NCBI GenBank assembly: GCA_965656545.1
Contig: CBFHKZ010000007.1
Span: forward strand, 1 to 63,890
Source: UBA7446 sp965656545
GTDB lineage: Bacteria > Bacteroidota > Bacteroidia > Flavobacteriales > Flavobacteriaceae
Direction of reading: 5' to 3'
DNA length: 63,890 nt
Of the stretch, positions 16,745 through 26,287 are shown in pieces; position 1 is the stretch's first letter; each line of letters opens with the position of its first letter. The notes under the pieces were generated by a model that saw only the letters and a program-made list of their open reading frames with translations, searched no databases and was not told the DNA's origin. The position numbers and the translations under genes are program-made.

Positions 16745-19303
16745 ATGGACGATAATTTTTCATCTCGCGTTAAAGACGTCATCACCTACAGTAAAGAGGA
16801 AGCGCTACGACTTGGTCATGACTTTATTGGCACAGAACATCTTATGCTCGGATTGTTACGTGATGGTAACGGAAAAGCCATTTCGATACTGTCTGCGCTA
16901 GAGATTGATTTAGATTATTTGAGAAGGAAAATTGAAATTCTAAGTCCTGCCAATCCAACCAATTCTCCTGAGCCACAACACAAAACAAACTTGCACCTAA
17001 CACGTCAGGCAGAACGTGCGCTGAAAACAACTTTTCTTGAAGCCAAGCTTTTCCAAAGCACTTCAATAAATACCGCGCACTTGTTGCTGTGCATTCTAAG
17101 AAACGAGAATGACCCAACAACAAAAGTGCTTCACAAACTACAGGTAGATTACGAAACAGTAAAAGATCAGTTTAAATATATGTCCGTCGAATCTGATGAC
17201 GACGACTTTATCGACATGCCATCTGCGGATGCTTTTCCAGATGATGCCGCTGACGAAGACAATCGTGGACAAGGGGCTGCCTTTTCTTCATCAACAGATG
17301 ATAAAAAATCAAAAAAATCCAGTACGCCAGTACTTGACAACTTTGGCAGAGACCTAACCAAAGTGGCTATAGACGGCAATATGGATCCGGTTATTGGCCG
17401 GGAAAAAGAAATTGAGCGTGTTTCACAAATTTTGAGCCGCCGTAAGAAAAACAACCCCCTACTCATTGGAGAACCCGGTGTAGGTAAATCTGCTATTGCA
17501 GAAGGACTGGCGCTTCGCATCATTCAGAAAAAGGTGTCTAGAGTACTCTACAACAAACGTGTGGTTACCTTAGACCTGGCTTCGCTAGTTGCAGGCACCA
17601 AATACAGAGGGCAGTTCGAAGAACGCCTTAAAGCGGTTATGAATGAGTTGGAGAAAAACGCCAACATCATATTGTTTATTGATGAAATTCATACCATAGT
17701 TGGTGCAGGCGGTGCTACTGGTAGCCTTGATGCGTCCAATATGTTTAAGCCAGCACTTGCAAGAGGTGAGATCCAATGCATTGGTGCAACAACTCTTGAC
17801 GAATACCGTCAAAATATTGAAAAAGATGGTGCATTAGAACGTCGATTCCAGAAAGTAGTAGTGGAACCAACAACTGTGGATGAAACCATTGAAATACTGC
17901 AAAACATCAAAGACAAGTACGAAGCGCATCACAATGTGAATTACACTGACGAAGCCATCGAAGCTTGTGTAAAACTTTCAGACAGGTACATCACCGATCG
18001 TTTTTTACCAGACAAGGCCATAGACGCCCTCGACGAAGCAGGATCAAGAGTACACATCACCAATATGGAAGTGCCTGAAAAAGTCGTTGAAATCGAAAAT
18101 GAGCTCGAGCAAGTACGTGAGCAAAAAAATACCGTTGTAAAACGCCAGAAATACGAAGAAGCAGCCAAGCTTCGCGACGATGAAAAGAAATTAGAAAAGG
18201 AATTGTTGTTGGCCCAAGAAGACTGGCAAGAAGAACAACGTCAGAACAGAGAAACCGTTACTGAAAATCACATTGCAGATGTGGTTGCCATGATGACAGG
18301 CATTCCAGTGCAACGTGTTTCTGACGGTGAAAGTGATCGCCTTGCAAAACTTGAAGAACTCATTCAAGGGAAAGTCATTGGTCAAGAGAATGCCGTGGCA
18401 AAAGTAGCCAAGGCCATTCAACGCAATAGAGCGGGACTAAAAAATCCAAACAAACCCATTGGCTCCTTTATATTTCTAGGACAAACGGGTGTGGGTAAAA
18501 CGCAACTTGCCAAAGTGCTCGCATCCGAACTTTTTGAAAGCGAAGCCTCACTCATCCGAATAGACATGAGTGAATACATGGAAAAGTTTTCCATTTCAAG
18601 GCTCATTGGTGCACCTCCAGGATACGTGGGTTACGAAGAAGGTGGTCAATTAAGTGAAAAAGTAAGAAGAAAACCCTATTCGGTGATCCTTTTGGATGAA
18701 ATTGAAAAAGCGCACCCTGATGTCTTTAATATGCTCCTCCAAGTATTGGATGATGGCTATTTAACCGACTCACTTGGCAGACGTGTAGATTTCAAAAACA
18801 CCATCATCATCATGACTTCAAATGTTGGTGCCAGACAAGTAAAAGACTTTGGTCTTGGTGTTGGGTTTGGAACTGCTGCGCAAAAATCTCAGGAAGACAA
18901 AAACATACAAGGCGTTATTCAAAATGCGCTCAAAAAGAAATTCTCTCCTGAATTTTTAAACCGAATTGATGATGTGGTTATTTTCAACAACCTAGACAAA
19001 GACCACCTAGCAAAAATCATTCAGCTCGAACTTGGTGCGTTACAGAACAGGGTTAAAGAACTTGGTTACAGCTTATCGCTTAGCAAAAAAGCTGTTACAT
19101 TCTTGATTGATAAAGGCTACGACAAACAGTATGGCGCAAGACCACTTGCGCGAGCCATTCAGCGTTATGTCGAAGATGCTATGGCTGGGGAGATAATAAA
19201 CAAATCGCTCTCCAATGGCGCTAAAGTAACGTTTGATTGGGATGGAAAAAGCGATGAACTAAAGCTTTCTGTAGAGAACAAAAAGACGACGAAAGAGTCT
19301 TAA
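16745..19303 (+). CDS. clpC: ATP-dependent Clp protease ATPase subunit ClpC
   Basis: An 852-aa Hsp100 unfoldase. It has two N-terminal Clp repeats (about 4-145), a low-complexity acidic linker (150-195), AAA+ domain 1 with Walker A GEPGVGKS (242-249), a middle region containing a UVR-like stretch KYEEAAKLRDDE typical of ClpC rather than ClpB, AAA+ domain 2 with Walker A GQTGVGKT, and a C-terminal ClpB-D2-small domain. It would feed substrates to ClpP. The long ClpB-type coiled coil is absent, which supports ClpC. It is divergent from gyrA across a 216-bp A+T-rich spacer in which I see no other gene. Confidence 0.93.
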   Translation: MDDNFSSRVKDVITYSKEEALRLGHDFIGTEHLMLGLLRDGNGKAISILSALEIDLDYLRRKIEILSPANPTNSPEPQHKTNLHLTRQAERALKTTFLEAKLFQSTSINTAHLLLCILRNENDPTTKVLHKLQVDYETVKDQFKYMSVESDDDDFIDMPSADAFPDDAADEDNRGQGAAFSSSTDDKKSKKSSTPVLDNFGRDLTKVAIDGNMDPVIGREKEIERVSQILSRRKKNNPLLIGEPGVGKSAIAEGLALRIIQKKVSRVLYNKRVVTLDLASLVAGTKYRGQFEERLKAVMNELEKNANIILFIDEIHTIVGAGGATGSLDASNMFKPALARGEIQCIGATTLDEYRQNIEKDGALERRFQKVVVEPTTVDETIEILQNIKDKYEAHHNVNYTDEAIEACVKLSDRYITDRFLPDKAIDALDEAGSRVHITNMEVPEKVVEIENELEQVREQKNTVVKRQKYEEAAKLRDDEKKLEKELLLAQEDWQEEQRQNRETVTENHIADVVAMMTGIPVQRVSDGESDRLAKLEELIQGKVIGQENAVAKVAKAIQRNRAGLKNPNKPIGSFIFLGQTGVGKTQLAKVLASELFESEASLIRIDMSEYMEKFSISRLIGAPPGYVGYEEGGQLSEKVRRKPYSVILLDEIEKAHPDVFNMLLQVLDDGYLTDSLGRRVDFKNTIIIMTSNVGARQVKDFGLGVGFGTAAQKSQEDKNIQGVIQNALKKKFSPEFLNRIDDVVIFNNLDKDHLAKIIQLELGALQNRVKELGYSLSLSKKAVTFLIDKGYDKQYGARPLARAIQRYVEDAMAGEIINKSLSNGAKVTFDWDGKSDELKLSVENKKTTKES

Positions 19304-19328
19304 ATATTCCTAACAATTCAATTTGCTG

Positions 19329-20195
19329 CTAAACAGCACGCAAGCTCAGGTCTACTATAGACGCTGAGTGCGTTATGGCACCCATAGAAACATAGTCTAC
19401 GCCTGTTTCGGCGTACGCAGCTACATTTTCTAAATCAATATTTCCAGAGGCTTCTGTAGAGATGTTCCCATTGATATGCGAAACCGCCAATGCCAAGTCC
19501 TTTGGTGCCATATTGTCTAAGAGTATGCGACTAATCCAAGGGTTTTGCAAACACACATCAACTTCTTTAAGGTTACGTGTCTCGACGATTACGGGAACTG
19601 GCTTGTCCAAAGCATCTACATAAGCTTTTGTTTTAGCAAGTGCCAAGTCCAACCCACCACAAAAATCAATATGGTTGTCTTTTAGCATAATGGCATCATA
19701 GAGACCCATTCGGTGATTCACGCCTCCGCCAATGGCTACGGCCCATTTTTCAGCAATTCTAAAGTTGGGCGTGGTTTTTCTTGTATCTAAAACCTTGCAG
19801 TTTGTATGTCCAATCCGTTCTTGAACCTGGTGTGTAAGGCTTGCAATGCCGCTCATGCGCTGCAATGCGTTAAGCATAAGTCGTTCTAGGCTGAGTATGG
19901 TTTGTGCGTCTCCTTCAAGATAAAACAGCACCTCGTCTTTTGAAAACTTAGCGCCATCTTCAACCACTGGATTAAGACTTACGCCTTGTCCGTGGCGTTG
20001 CAATACAAACTCGCAAAAAGCAACCCCTGCCAAAACGCCATCGCCTTTTGCAATAAGTTGTGCTTTGGAGACAAGGTCTTTTGGAAAAACAGCCTTTGAG
20101 GTATGGTCGCCCTGCTTACCCAAATCCTCAACAACTGCATTATCAATGCAGGCAATCAATTCGTTTTGGTATGTTGACACAAAGGAATTAGACAT
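19329..20195 (-). CDS. nadC: Nicotinate-nucleotide pyrophosphorylase (carboxylating)
   Basis: A 288-aa enzyme that converts quinolinate and PRPP to nicotinate mononucleotide in de novo NAD synthesis. Visible family motifs: NALQRMSGIAS, the DTRKTTPNFR segment, GGGVNHRMGLYDAIMLKDNH, and the C-terminal GVDYVSMGAITHS. Length is standard. Its start overlaps the end of nadB by 8 bp, and the order nadA-nadB-nadC on this strand gives a complete aspartate-to-NaMN operon. Confidence 0.95.
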   Translation of the reverse strand: MSNSFVSTYQNELIACIDNAVVEDLGKQGDHTSKAVFPKDLVSKAQLIAKGDGVLAGVAFCEFVLQRHGQGVSLNPVVEDGAKFSKDEVLFYLEGDAQTILSLERLMLNALQRMSGIASLTHQVQERIGHTNCKVLDTRKTTPNFRIAEKWAVAIGGGVNHRMGLYDAIMLKDNHIDFCGGLDLALAKTKAYVDALDKPVPVIVETRNLKEVDVCLQNPWISRILLDNMAPKDLALAVSHINGNISTEASGNIDLENVAAYAETGVDYVSMGAITHSASIVDLSLRAV

Positions 20196-21744
20196 AGTCT
20201 TGATTGTAATAAACTCCCTTATTTTCGGGGTGTTGTTGGGATTGTTTAATCATAAGATACGCCACACTCACAAGGTTACGCAGTGTTGTAAGTTGTGGAG
20301 TTAATTTGTTTTTTTGATAAAGCGCTGCGGTAGATACATATACATCATGAAGCGCTTTTTCTGCCTGTCGCAGGCTTTCACCTGATTTGATAATACCCAC
20401 ATGTGCACTCATGATTTGTTGCACATCGGAACGCAACAAGCTGATTTGTGCAATCCGCTCGTTTGATACATCTTCTGTACCCAACCAATCTGGAACACCA
20501 TCAAAAAAAGATGCAGGCAAGGTGTTTTTGTGCAGGGCTTCGGCGGCATGCTCAGCGGCTCGTGCAGCATATACCAAGGCTTCCAATAATGAATTTGAGG
20601 CCAAGCGGTTGGCTCCGTGCAATCCAGTGTGGCTGCACTCCCCTATGGCATATAGTGCCGATAAGCTGCTCTGGCCATTTTCATCTACGTCTATGCCCCC
20701 ACAGAAATAATGTGCTGCTGGCAGCACGGGTATAAAGGACTTACTGATGTCAATGCCCAGTTTCATACAAGTAGACATGATGGTTGGAAACTCCTGCGCT
20801 AATATTTCTTGGTCAATCTTGGTCGCATCAAGATAAACATGCGGTGTGTTGTGCTTTTTCATTTCAGCATTAATGGCACGGGACACCACATCTCTAGGTG
20901 CCAAATCCAGTTGTGCATCGTATTGGTGCATAAAAGCTTCTCCTTTTTCATTGCGGAGAATGGCACCTGCACCACGAATTGCCTCAGAAATCAAAAAGGT
21001 ATTGCCGTCTACTTTAGGATATAAAGCGGTGGGATGAAATTGAACAAAATGCACGTTTTCGACATGAACTTTTGCGCGATAAGCTGCTCCTAGGCCATCG
21101 CCCGTTGCTGCTTTGGGGTTGGTCGTGTGTGCATACACCTGCCCAGCACCTCCTGTAGACAGCACCGTTAATTGAGAAGTGATTTTGATAATCTCCTCGT
21201 CCTTGATGGATATCACATAAGCGCCGTAACAACGCCCGTGCTTTTCTCCTTCAAGGTGGTGATCGGTGATCAGATCGACTAATGAGTAGTTTTCAAAAAA
21301 TTGAATATTGTCCAGGGCTCTGGCTTTTGCAATCAGGGCGTTTTGAATGTGTAACCCCGACTGATCTTTGTGATGCACTATGCGCTTGGCCGAGTGTCCG
21401 CCTTCTTTACCTAGATGAAGCGAAGGCCCACTTTTGTCAAAATTAGCGCCCCAATCCATCAATTCTTGTACCCGCATAGGCCCTTCGCGAACAACAAAAT
21501 CCACAACCTTGGGGTCTGAAGTATAATCGCTGGCGCGCAATGTATCTTCAACGTGATCGGCATAAGAATCATTACTAAAATTGGAAACTACGGCGATGCC
21601 CCCTTGCGCGTATTTGGTGTTGCTCTCGAGCAAATCACGCTTGGATATCATGATGATTTTTTTGTCTGGACATTGATCTGCCAAGCGGACTGCATAACTC
21701 AATCCTGCAATACCCGTTCCAATAACCAATACGTCTGCGTGCAT
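20188..21744 (-). CDS. nadB: L-aspartate oxidase
   Basis: A 518-aa FAD enzyme that oxidises L-aspartate to iminoaspartate for quinolinate synthesis. The FAD-binding motif VIGTGIAGLSYAVRLA lies at the N-terminus, followed by the succinate-dehydrogenase-family segment SNTKYAQGGIAVV, the substrate region with HFVQFHPTALYP, and GLHGANRLASNSLLEALVYA. Length fits the family. It begins one base after the nadA stop codon and overlaps nadC. Confidence 0.96.
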   Translation of the reverse strand: MHADVLVIGTGIAGLSYAVRLADQCPDKKIIMISKRDLLESNTKYAQGGIAVVSNFSNDSYADHVEDTLRASDYTSDPKVVDFVVREGPMRVQELMDWGANFDKSGPSLHLGKEGGHSAKRIVHHKDQSGLHIQNALIAKARALDNIQFFENYSLVDLITDHHLEGEKHGRCYGAYVISIKDEEIIKITSQLTVLSTGGAGQVYAHTTNPKAATGDGLGAAYRAKVHVENVHFVQFHPTALYPKVDGNTFLISEAIRGAGAILRNEKGEAFMHQYDAQLDLAPRDVVSRAINAEMKKHNTPHVYLDATKIDQEILAQEFPTIMSTCMKLGIDISKSFIPVLPAAHYFCGGIDVDENGQSSLSALYAIGECSHTGLHGANRLASNSLLEALVYAARAAEHAAEALHKNTLPASFFDGVPDWLGTEDVSNERIAQISLLRSDVQQIMSAHVGIIKSGESLRQAEKALHDVYVSTAALYQKNKLTPQLTTLRNLVSVAYLMIKQSQQHPENKGVYYNQDYV

Positions 21745-21745
21745 A

Positions 21746-22744
21746 TTATGACAAAGCTAACATCCTATCAATGGGTGCTTTTGCTGCAGCCATCAAAGAA
21801 GGTTCTAGGTTAATTTCGGGCAGTTCGTGCTTCAGACACAAATAAAGTTTTTCCAACGTATTAAGCTTCATAAAACCACATTCGCTACAAGCACAGGTAT
21901 CGTCGGAAACAGGTGCGGGAATAAAGGTTTTTTGAGGGGCGCGTTTTTTCATTTCGTGTAAAATACCCGCTTCTGTAGCCACAATGTAGGTATCTGCATT
22001 ATCCTCTTGCACAAAGTTTAGCAATCCAGATGTGCTGCCGATATAGTGTGCAATATCCAACACTTGTGATTCGCTTTCGGGATGCGCAATAAATTTGGCC
22101 TTGGGGTGCTGCTGTGCCAATGCAACAATTTTGTCAAACGAAAAGGCTTCGTGCACAATACACGAACCGTCCCAAAGTATCATGTCACGACCCGTTTCCT
22201 TGATTAGATAACGCCCCAAGTTTTTATCAGGTGCAAAAATAATGGTCTGGTCTTTGGGTATACTTTCAATAATACGGACAGCATTGCTAGAAGTGCAAAC
22301 AATATCGCTCAACGCTTTGATTTCTGCAGAACAATTGATGTAGGTAACAACTATGGCATCGGGGTGCTTGGCCTTAAAAGCGGCAAATGCATCTGGCGGA
22401 CAGGAGTCTGCCAACGAACAACCCGCATTTAAATCTGGTAGTAACACTTTTTTTGTAGGGTTGATGATTTTAGCTGTTTCAGCCATAAAATGCACGCCTG
22501 CAAAGACAATAATCTCGGAAGACACTTCGGCTGCTGCTTTTGCCAGATATAGGCTGTCTCCAAGATAATCAGCCAAATCCTGAATGGCGTCTTCTTGATA
22601 GTAATGTGCCAACAACAAGGCATTCTTAGTTGCTTTCAAACGCTTGATTTCTTCAACCAATGAAATGTTGTCTGGAATGGGTGCGTCTACAAATCCCCTT
22701 GCGGTTAAAGATGCTAAAGTTGTGGCCGTTTTGATGCTGCTCAA
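21746..22744 (-). CDS. nadA: Quinolinate synthase
   Basis: A 332-aa [4Fe-4S] enzyme that condenses iminoaspartate with dihydroxyacetone phosphate to quinolinate. Cluster-ligand cysteines can be placed in NAGCSLADSC, SDIVCTSSNAV and the C-terminal DDTCACSECGFMKLNT. The substrate motif LAHYYQEDAIQD is near residue 45. The start appears to be TTG at 22744: an in-frame stop lies two codons upstream and there is no ATG before the conserved region. First gene of the nad operon. Confidence 0.94.
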   Translation of the reverse strand: MSSIKTATTLASLTARGFVDAPIPDNISLVEEIKRLKATKNALLLAHYYQEDAIQDLADYLGDSLYLAKAAAEVSSEIIVFAGVHFMAETAKIINPTKKVLLPDLNAGCSLADSCPPDAFAAFKAKHPDAIVVTYINCSAEIKALSDIVCTSSNAVRIIESIPKDQTIIFAPDKNLGRYLIKETGRDMILWDGSCIVHEAFSFDKIVALAQQHPKAKFIAHPESESQVLDIAHYIGSTSGLLNFVQEDNADTYIVATEAGILHEMKKRAPQKTFIPAPVSDDTCACSECGFMKLNTLEKLYLCLKHELPEINLEPSLMAAAKAPIDRMLALS

Positions 22745-22879
22745 TTTTTAAATAAAATTAGTGAAAATTATCCCTTGTTAAACGTTACAATCAACTAAAT
22801 ATAATTCAGATAATGCATGTATTGCAAACGAATAACAACAAAAATAGTGCTCAGCGCATTATTTTGGATATAAAACGGT

Positions 22880-22887
22880 TACTTTTG
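22880..22887 (+). promoter_or_regulatory. -7 promoter element of the thr operon
   Basis: TACTTTTG, 24 nt before the thrA ATG at 22912, with an upstream TTTG at 22863-22866 as a possible -33 element (spacing short). No attenuator or leader peptide of the enterobacterial kind is visible. Confidence 0.5.
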
Positions 22888-22911
22888 TATCGTTTTTTTT
22901 AACACTTGAAA

Positions 22912-25350
22912 ATGATCGTTTTAAAGTTTGGTGGATCTTCAGTAGCCAGTGCTAATGAAGTTGAGCAAGTTCTTGCTGTTTTGGCGCAGCAAAAGAAGCC
23001 TATGGCAGTTGTGGTTTCAGCCTTGGGCGGAATTACAGACGAGCTGCACGCACTAGGAAAGCTGGCCGCCGATGGTGATGCCTCCTATGCAGATCGTTTA
23101 AAACAGGTTGAGGAGCGCCATGTTATGATGGTACAAGCCCTTATTCCTGTATCAAAAAGAAGTGCTATTCTCAGTACTACAAAACAAATCATCAACAAAC
23201 TCGAGACCATTCTAGAAGGCACGTTTATGATACGTGAGCTTTCGCCAAAAACACGAGACACCCTCTTGAGCTTTGGTGAAATTCTATCGCACAAAATAAT
23301 AGCAGAGGCTGCCAAAGCAAAGGGCATAGACGCAATTGCAAAGAATGCACAAGAGCTTATTGTGACCTTTCAATCGCTAGGCAGAACGCTAGTGGATTAC
23401 AAAAAAACAAATGCCAACCTCCAAGCATTTTTCAAAAGCAACAAACATCAAGTAGTTATTCTTCCAGGTTTTGTTTCCAAAAACGCAGAAGGCATTGTGA
23501 CCACACTTGGGCGTGGCGGTTCTGACTTAACGGCATCCATAACGGCATGTGCACTTGAGGCTGAATTTTTAGAAATCTGGACCGACGTGAGTGGTATGTA
23601 CACTGCACACCCCGCATTGGTAAAACAAGCCAAGTCCATTCCAGAGATATCCTACCAAGAAGCCATGGAGCTTTCTCACTTTGGCGCTAAGGTTATTTAT
23701 CCCCCTACCCTTCAACCCATCATTGAAAAAAACATTCCGGTTTATATCAAAAATACTTTTGAGCCTAGTGACGCGGGTACGCTTATCACAAACACGACCG
23801 AAGCAGAAACGGTGGTTAGAGGAATCAGTCACATCAATGACATTGCATTGCTTACCCTAGAAGGCAGCGGCATGATTGGCGTTCCGGGCTATTCACAAAA
23901 ACTGCTAACGGTATTGGCGCAGCATCACATAAACGTGGTCATGATTACGCAAGCATCTTCAGAACACTCTATTTGTTTGGGTATAGATGCGGCAGCAGCC
24001 GATTTTGCACAAGAAACCATAGACGAAGCCTTTGCACTCGACATAGAAACAAAAAAAATCAACCCCATCCGTGTTGAAAAAGCATTGTCCATCATTGCAC
24101 TTGTTGGTGAAAACATGAAAAACCACCAAGGTATTAGCGGGCGTATGTTCCGTGCGTTGGGGAATAACAATGTCAATGTTAAGGCCATTGCACAAGGAGC
24201 TTCAGAAAAAAACATCACGGCGGTCATCGACAGCAAAGACATCAAGAAAGCCTTAAACACACTTCACGAAGCATTCTTTGAAGCGCAAATTAAAAAACTA
24301 CACCTCTTTGTTACTGGAATTGGTAATGTGGGAAGTAAGTTTTTGGAGCAAGTGCATCAACAGCGTGATTTTCTCAAGGAGCACTTCAAACTCAATTTGA
24401 GTGTAATTGGTATTTCCAATTCACGTAAAATGGTCTTTGATCCGGCGGGCATAGACCTAGAAAATTGGAGCAGCAAACTTGATGCAGGTGAAAAAGCAGA
24501 TAAGGATTTGTTTTTCGAAAAAACCAATGCGCTAAACATGCGTAATGCCATATTTGTGGACAACACGGCTAATCCCATCATTGCGGGAACCTATGCGCAT
24601 TATTTAAAGAATAACATTGGCGTAGTAACCTGTAATAAGATTGCCTGTGCCGATGAGTTGGTCAACTACCAAAACCTCAAAAAATTATCACGTAAATACA
24701 ACGCACCTTTCTTGTTTGAAACCAATGTCGGTGCTGGATTACCGATTATTGACACACTCAACCACCTCATTGCATCGGGCGATCAAGTGCACAGCATTCA
24801 GGCTGTATTATCGGGTAGTTTAAATTTTGTTTTCAACTCGTTCAATGAAAATACAACATTCAGAGAAGTTGTTGAGCAGGCCATGAAAGAAGGCTATACC
24901 GAACCAGATCCGAAAATTGATTTAAGCGGTATTGACGTGGCCAGAAAAATATTGATTTTGGCAAGAGAGAGTGGTTTTGCCATGGAGCTTGCCGACATTG
25001 AAAACAATTCATTCTTGCCGCAGGCTTGTTTGGATACCGAAAACAACGAAGCTTTTTTAGCAAGTTTGGACGCGCACAAGGCACATTTTGATGCTCTTTA
25101 TCAAACGGCAGCGAGTGAAAATGCACGTCTTAAGTATGTTGCCACATTTGAAGACGGCAAAGCAACGGTAGGATTAAAACATATCCCCCAAGGGCATGAT
25201 TTCTATAACCTTGAGGGCAGTGACAACATCGTGTTGTTCTACACAGACAGATATGCACAACAACCTTTGATTGTCAAAGGTGCAGGTGCAGGTGCTGATG
25301 TGACCGCTTCTGGAATATTTGCAGATATCATTAGAATTGGAAAAAGTTGA
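22912..25350 (+). CDS. thrA: Bifunctional aspartate kinase / homoserine dehydrogenase
   Basis: An 812-aa fusion enzyme catalysing the first and third steps from aspartate to homoserine. The N-terminal kinase begins LKFGGSSVASANEV and includes the TTLGRGGSDLTA segment; two ACT regulatory repeats follow (about 310-455, where threonine feedback usually acts). The C-terminal dehydrogenase has a Rossmann motif VTGIGNVGSKFLEQV and the catalytic-region segment VNYQNLKKLSRKYNAPFLFE ahead of ETNVGAGLPII. ATG at 22912 is chosen over a TTG six bases upstream because it directly precedes the conserved kinase start. First gene of thrABC. Confidence 0.95.
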   Translation: MIVLKFGGSSVASANEVEQVLAVLAQQKKPMAVVVSALGGITDELHALGKLAADGDASYADRLKQVEERHVMMVQALIPVSKRSAILSTTKQIINKLETILEGTFMIRELSPKTRDTLLSFGEILSHKIIAEAAKAKGIDAIAKNAQELIVTFQSLGRTLVDYKKTNANLQAFFKSNKHQVVILPGFVSKNAEGIVTTLGRGGSDLTASITACALEAEFLEIWTDVSGMYTAHPALVKQAKSIPEISYQEAMELSHFGAKVIYPPTLQPIIEKNIPVYIKNTFEPSDAGTLITNTTEAETVVRGISHINDIALLTLEGSGMIGVPGYSQKLLTVLAQHHINVVMITQASSEHSICLGIDAAAADFAQETIDEAFALDIETKKINPIRVEKALSIIALVGENMKNHQGISGRMFRALGNNNVNVKAIAQGASEKNITAVIDSKDIKKALNTLHEAFFEAQIKKLHLFVTGIGNVGSKFLEQVHQQRDFLKEHFKLNLSVIGISNSRKMVFDPAGIDLENWSSKLDAGEKADKDLFFEKTNALNMRNAIFVDNTANPIIAGTYAHYLKNNIGVVTCNKIACADELVNYQNLKKLSRKYNAPFLFETNVGAGLPIIDTLNHLIASGDQVHSIQAVLSGSLNFVFNSFNENTTFREVVEQAMKEGYTEPDPKIDLSGIDVARKILILARESGFAMELADIENNSFLPQACLDTENNEAFLASLDAHKAHFDALYQTAASENARLKYVATFEDGKATVGLKHIPQGHDFYNLEGSDNIVLFYTDRYAQQPLIVKGAGAGADVTASGIFADIIRIGKS

Positions 25351-26287
25351 TGTAAAAGGCGTCAAACTATTTGCGCCAGCCAGTATAGCCAATATTTCTT
25401 GTGGCTTTGATGTTTTGGGACTCTGTCTCGAAAACATAGGAGACCTTATGGAAATACGTCGCAGTGAAAAGGCGGGCATACACATCACATCCATCAAAGG
25501 GCAAGATTTACCACTTGAAGCAAAGAAAAATGTTGCAGGTGTTGCAGGTTTGGCCATGCTAGAAGCGCATAATCCACAACTGGGCTTTGAAATTCGAATA
25601 GAAAAAAACATCAAACCCGGCAGCGGCATTGGAAGTTCTGCTGCTAGTGCTGCAGGTACAGTAGCGGGCATAAATTACTTGCTCGGCAATCCGTTTACCA
25701 ATAAAGAATTGATTCCTTTTGCTATGGAAGGAGAGCGTCTGGCTTGTGGAAGTGCCCATGCCGACAATGTGGCACCAGCACTCTTAGGCGGTTTTACTTT
25801 GGTTCGCGATACCAATCCATTGGACATTTGTGCATTACCCACACCACTAGAGCTTGTGGCAACGGTGATACATCCCAAAATCGAAGTAAAAACAGCTGAT
25901 GCACGTGCCGTACTCAAAGAACGTGTGACGCTAGAAAAAGCCATCAGTCAATGGGCAAATGTAGGGGCCTTAGTTTCTAGCCTATATGAAGAGGATTATG
26001 ACCTCTTGAGCAGGTCTTTGGTTGACGGTATCGTTGAGCCAGCAAGAGCTATACTAATCCCTCATTTCAACGAATTAAAAGCAGCTTGTAAAGAAGGTGG
26101 TGCGCTGGGTTCGGGCATATCAGGTTCCGGCCCTTCAGTGTTTGCCCTATCTAGAGGCATGAGCACAGCCAATAAGGTTGCGCAAGCCATGCAATCTGTT
26201 TTAGAAGAAACAAATATTCCTTTTGACATTCACGTCAGTCCCGTTAAAAAAACAGGGGTTAGTTTTATTGAAGATCTCCTCACATGA
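25337..26287 (+). CDS. thrB: Homoserine kinase
   Basis: A GHMP kinase of about 316 aa that phosphorylates homoserine. Family motifs: VKLFAPASIANISCGFDVLG at the N-terminus, the ATP loop KPGSGIGSSAASAAG, and the late GSGISGSGPSVFAL. No in-frame ATG exists near the expected start. TTG at 25337 is the best choice, giving an N-terminus of about ten residues before the conserved strand; TTG at 25319 is the alternative. Either way the gene overlaps the end of thrA, so translation is coupled. It ends in an ATGA overlap with thrC. Confidence 0.92.
   Translation: MEKVDVKGVKLFAPASIANISCGFDVLGLCLENIGDLMEIRRSEKAGIHITSIKGQDLPLEAKKNVAGVAGLAMLEAHNPQLGFEIRIEKNIKPGSGIGSSAASAAGTVAGINYLLGNPFTNKELIPFAMEGERLACGSAHADNVAPALLGGFTLVRDTNPLDICALPTPLELVATVIHPKIEVKTADARAVLKERVTLEKAISQWANVGALVSSLYEEDYDLLSRSLVDGIVEPARAILIPHFNELKAACKEGGALGSGISGSGPSVFALSRGMSTANKVAQAMQSVLEETNIPFDIHVSPVKKTGVSFIEDLLT

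Noticed and set aside
22745..22911. Riboswitch or thr attenuator upstream of thrA / nadA
   Set aside because: I see no leader peptide rich in Thr/Ile codons, no terminator-antiterminator pair and no known riboswitch core; only a -7 element.
25174..25671. 165-aa open frame on the minus strand
   Set aside because: Overlaps the thrA-thrB junction on the other strand, Ser/Ala-rich by reverse-complement bias, no motif.
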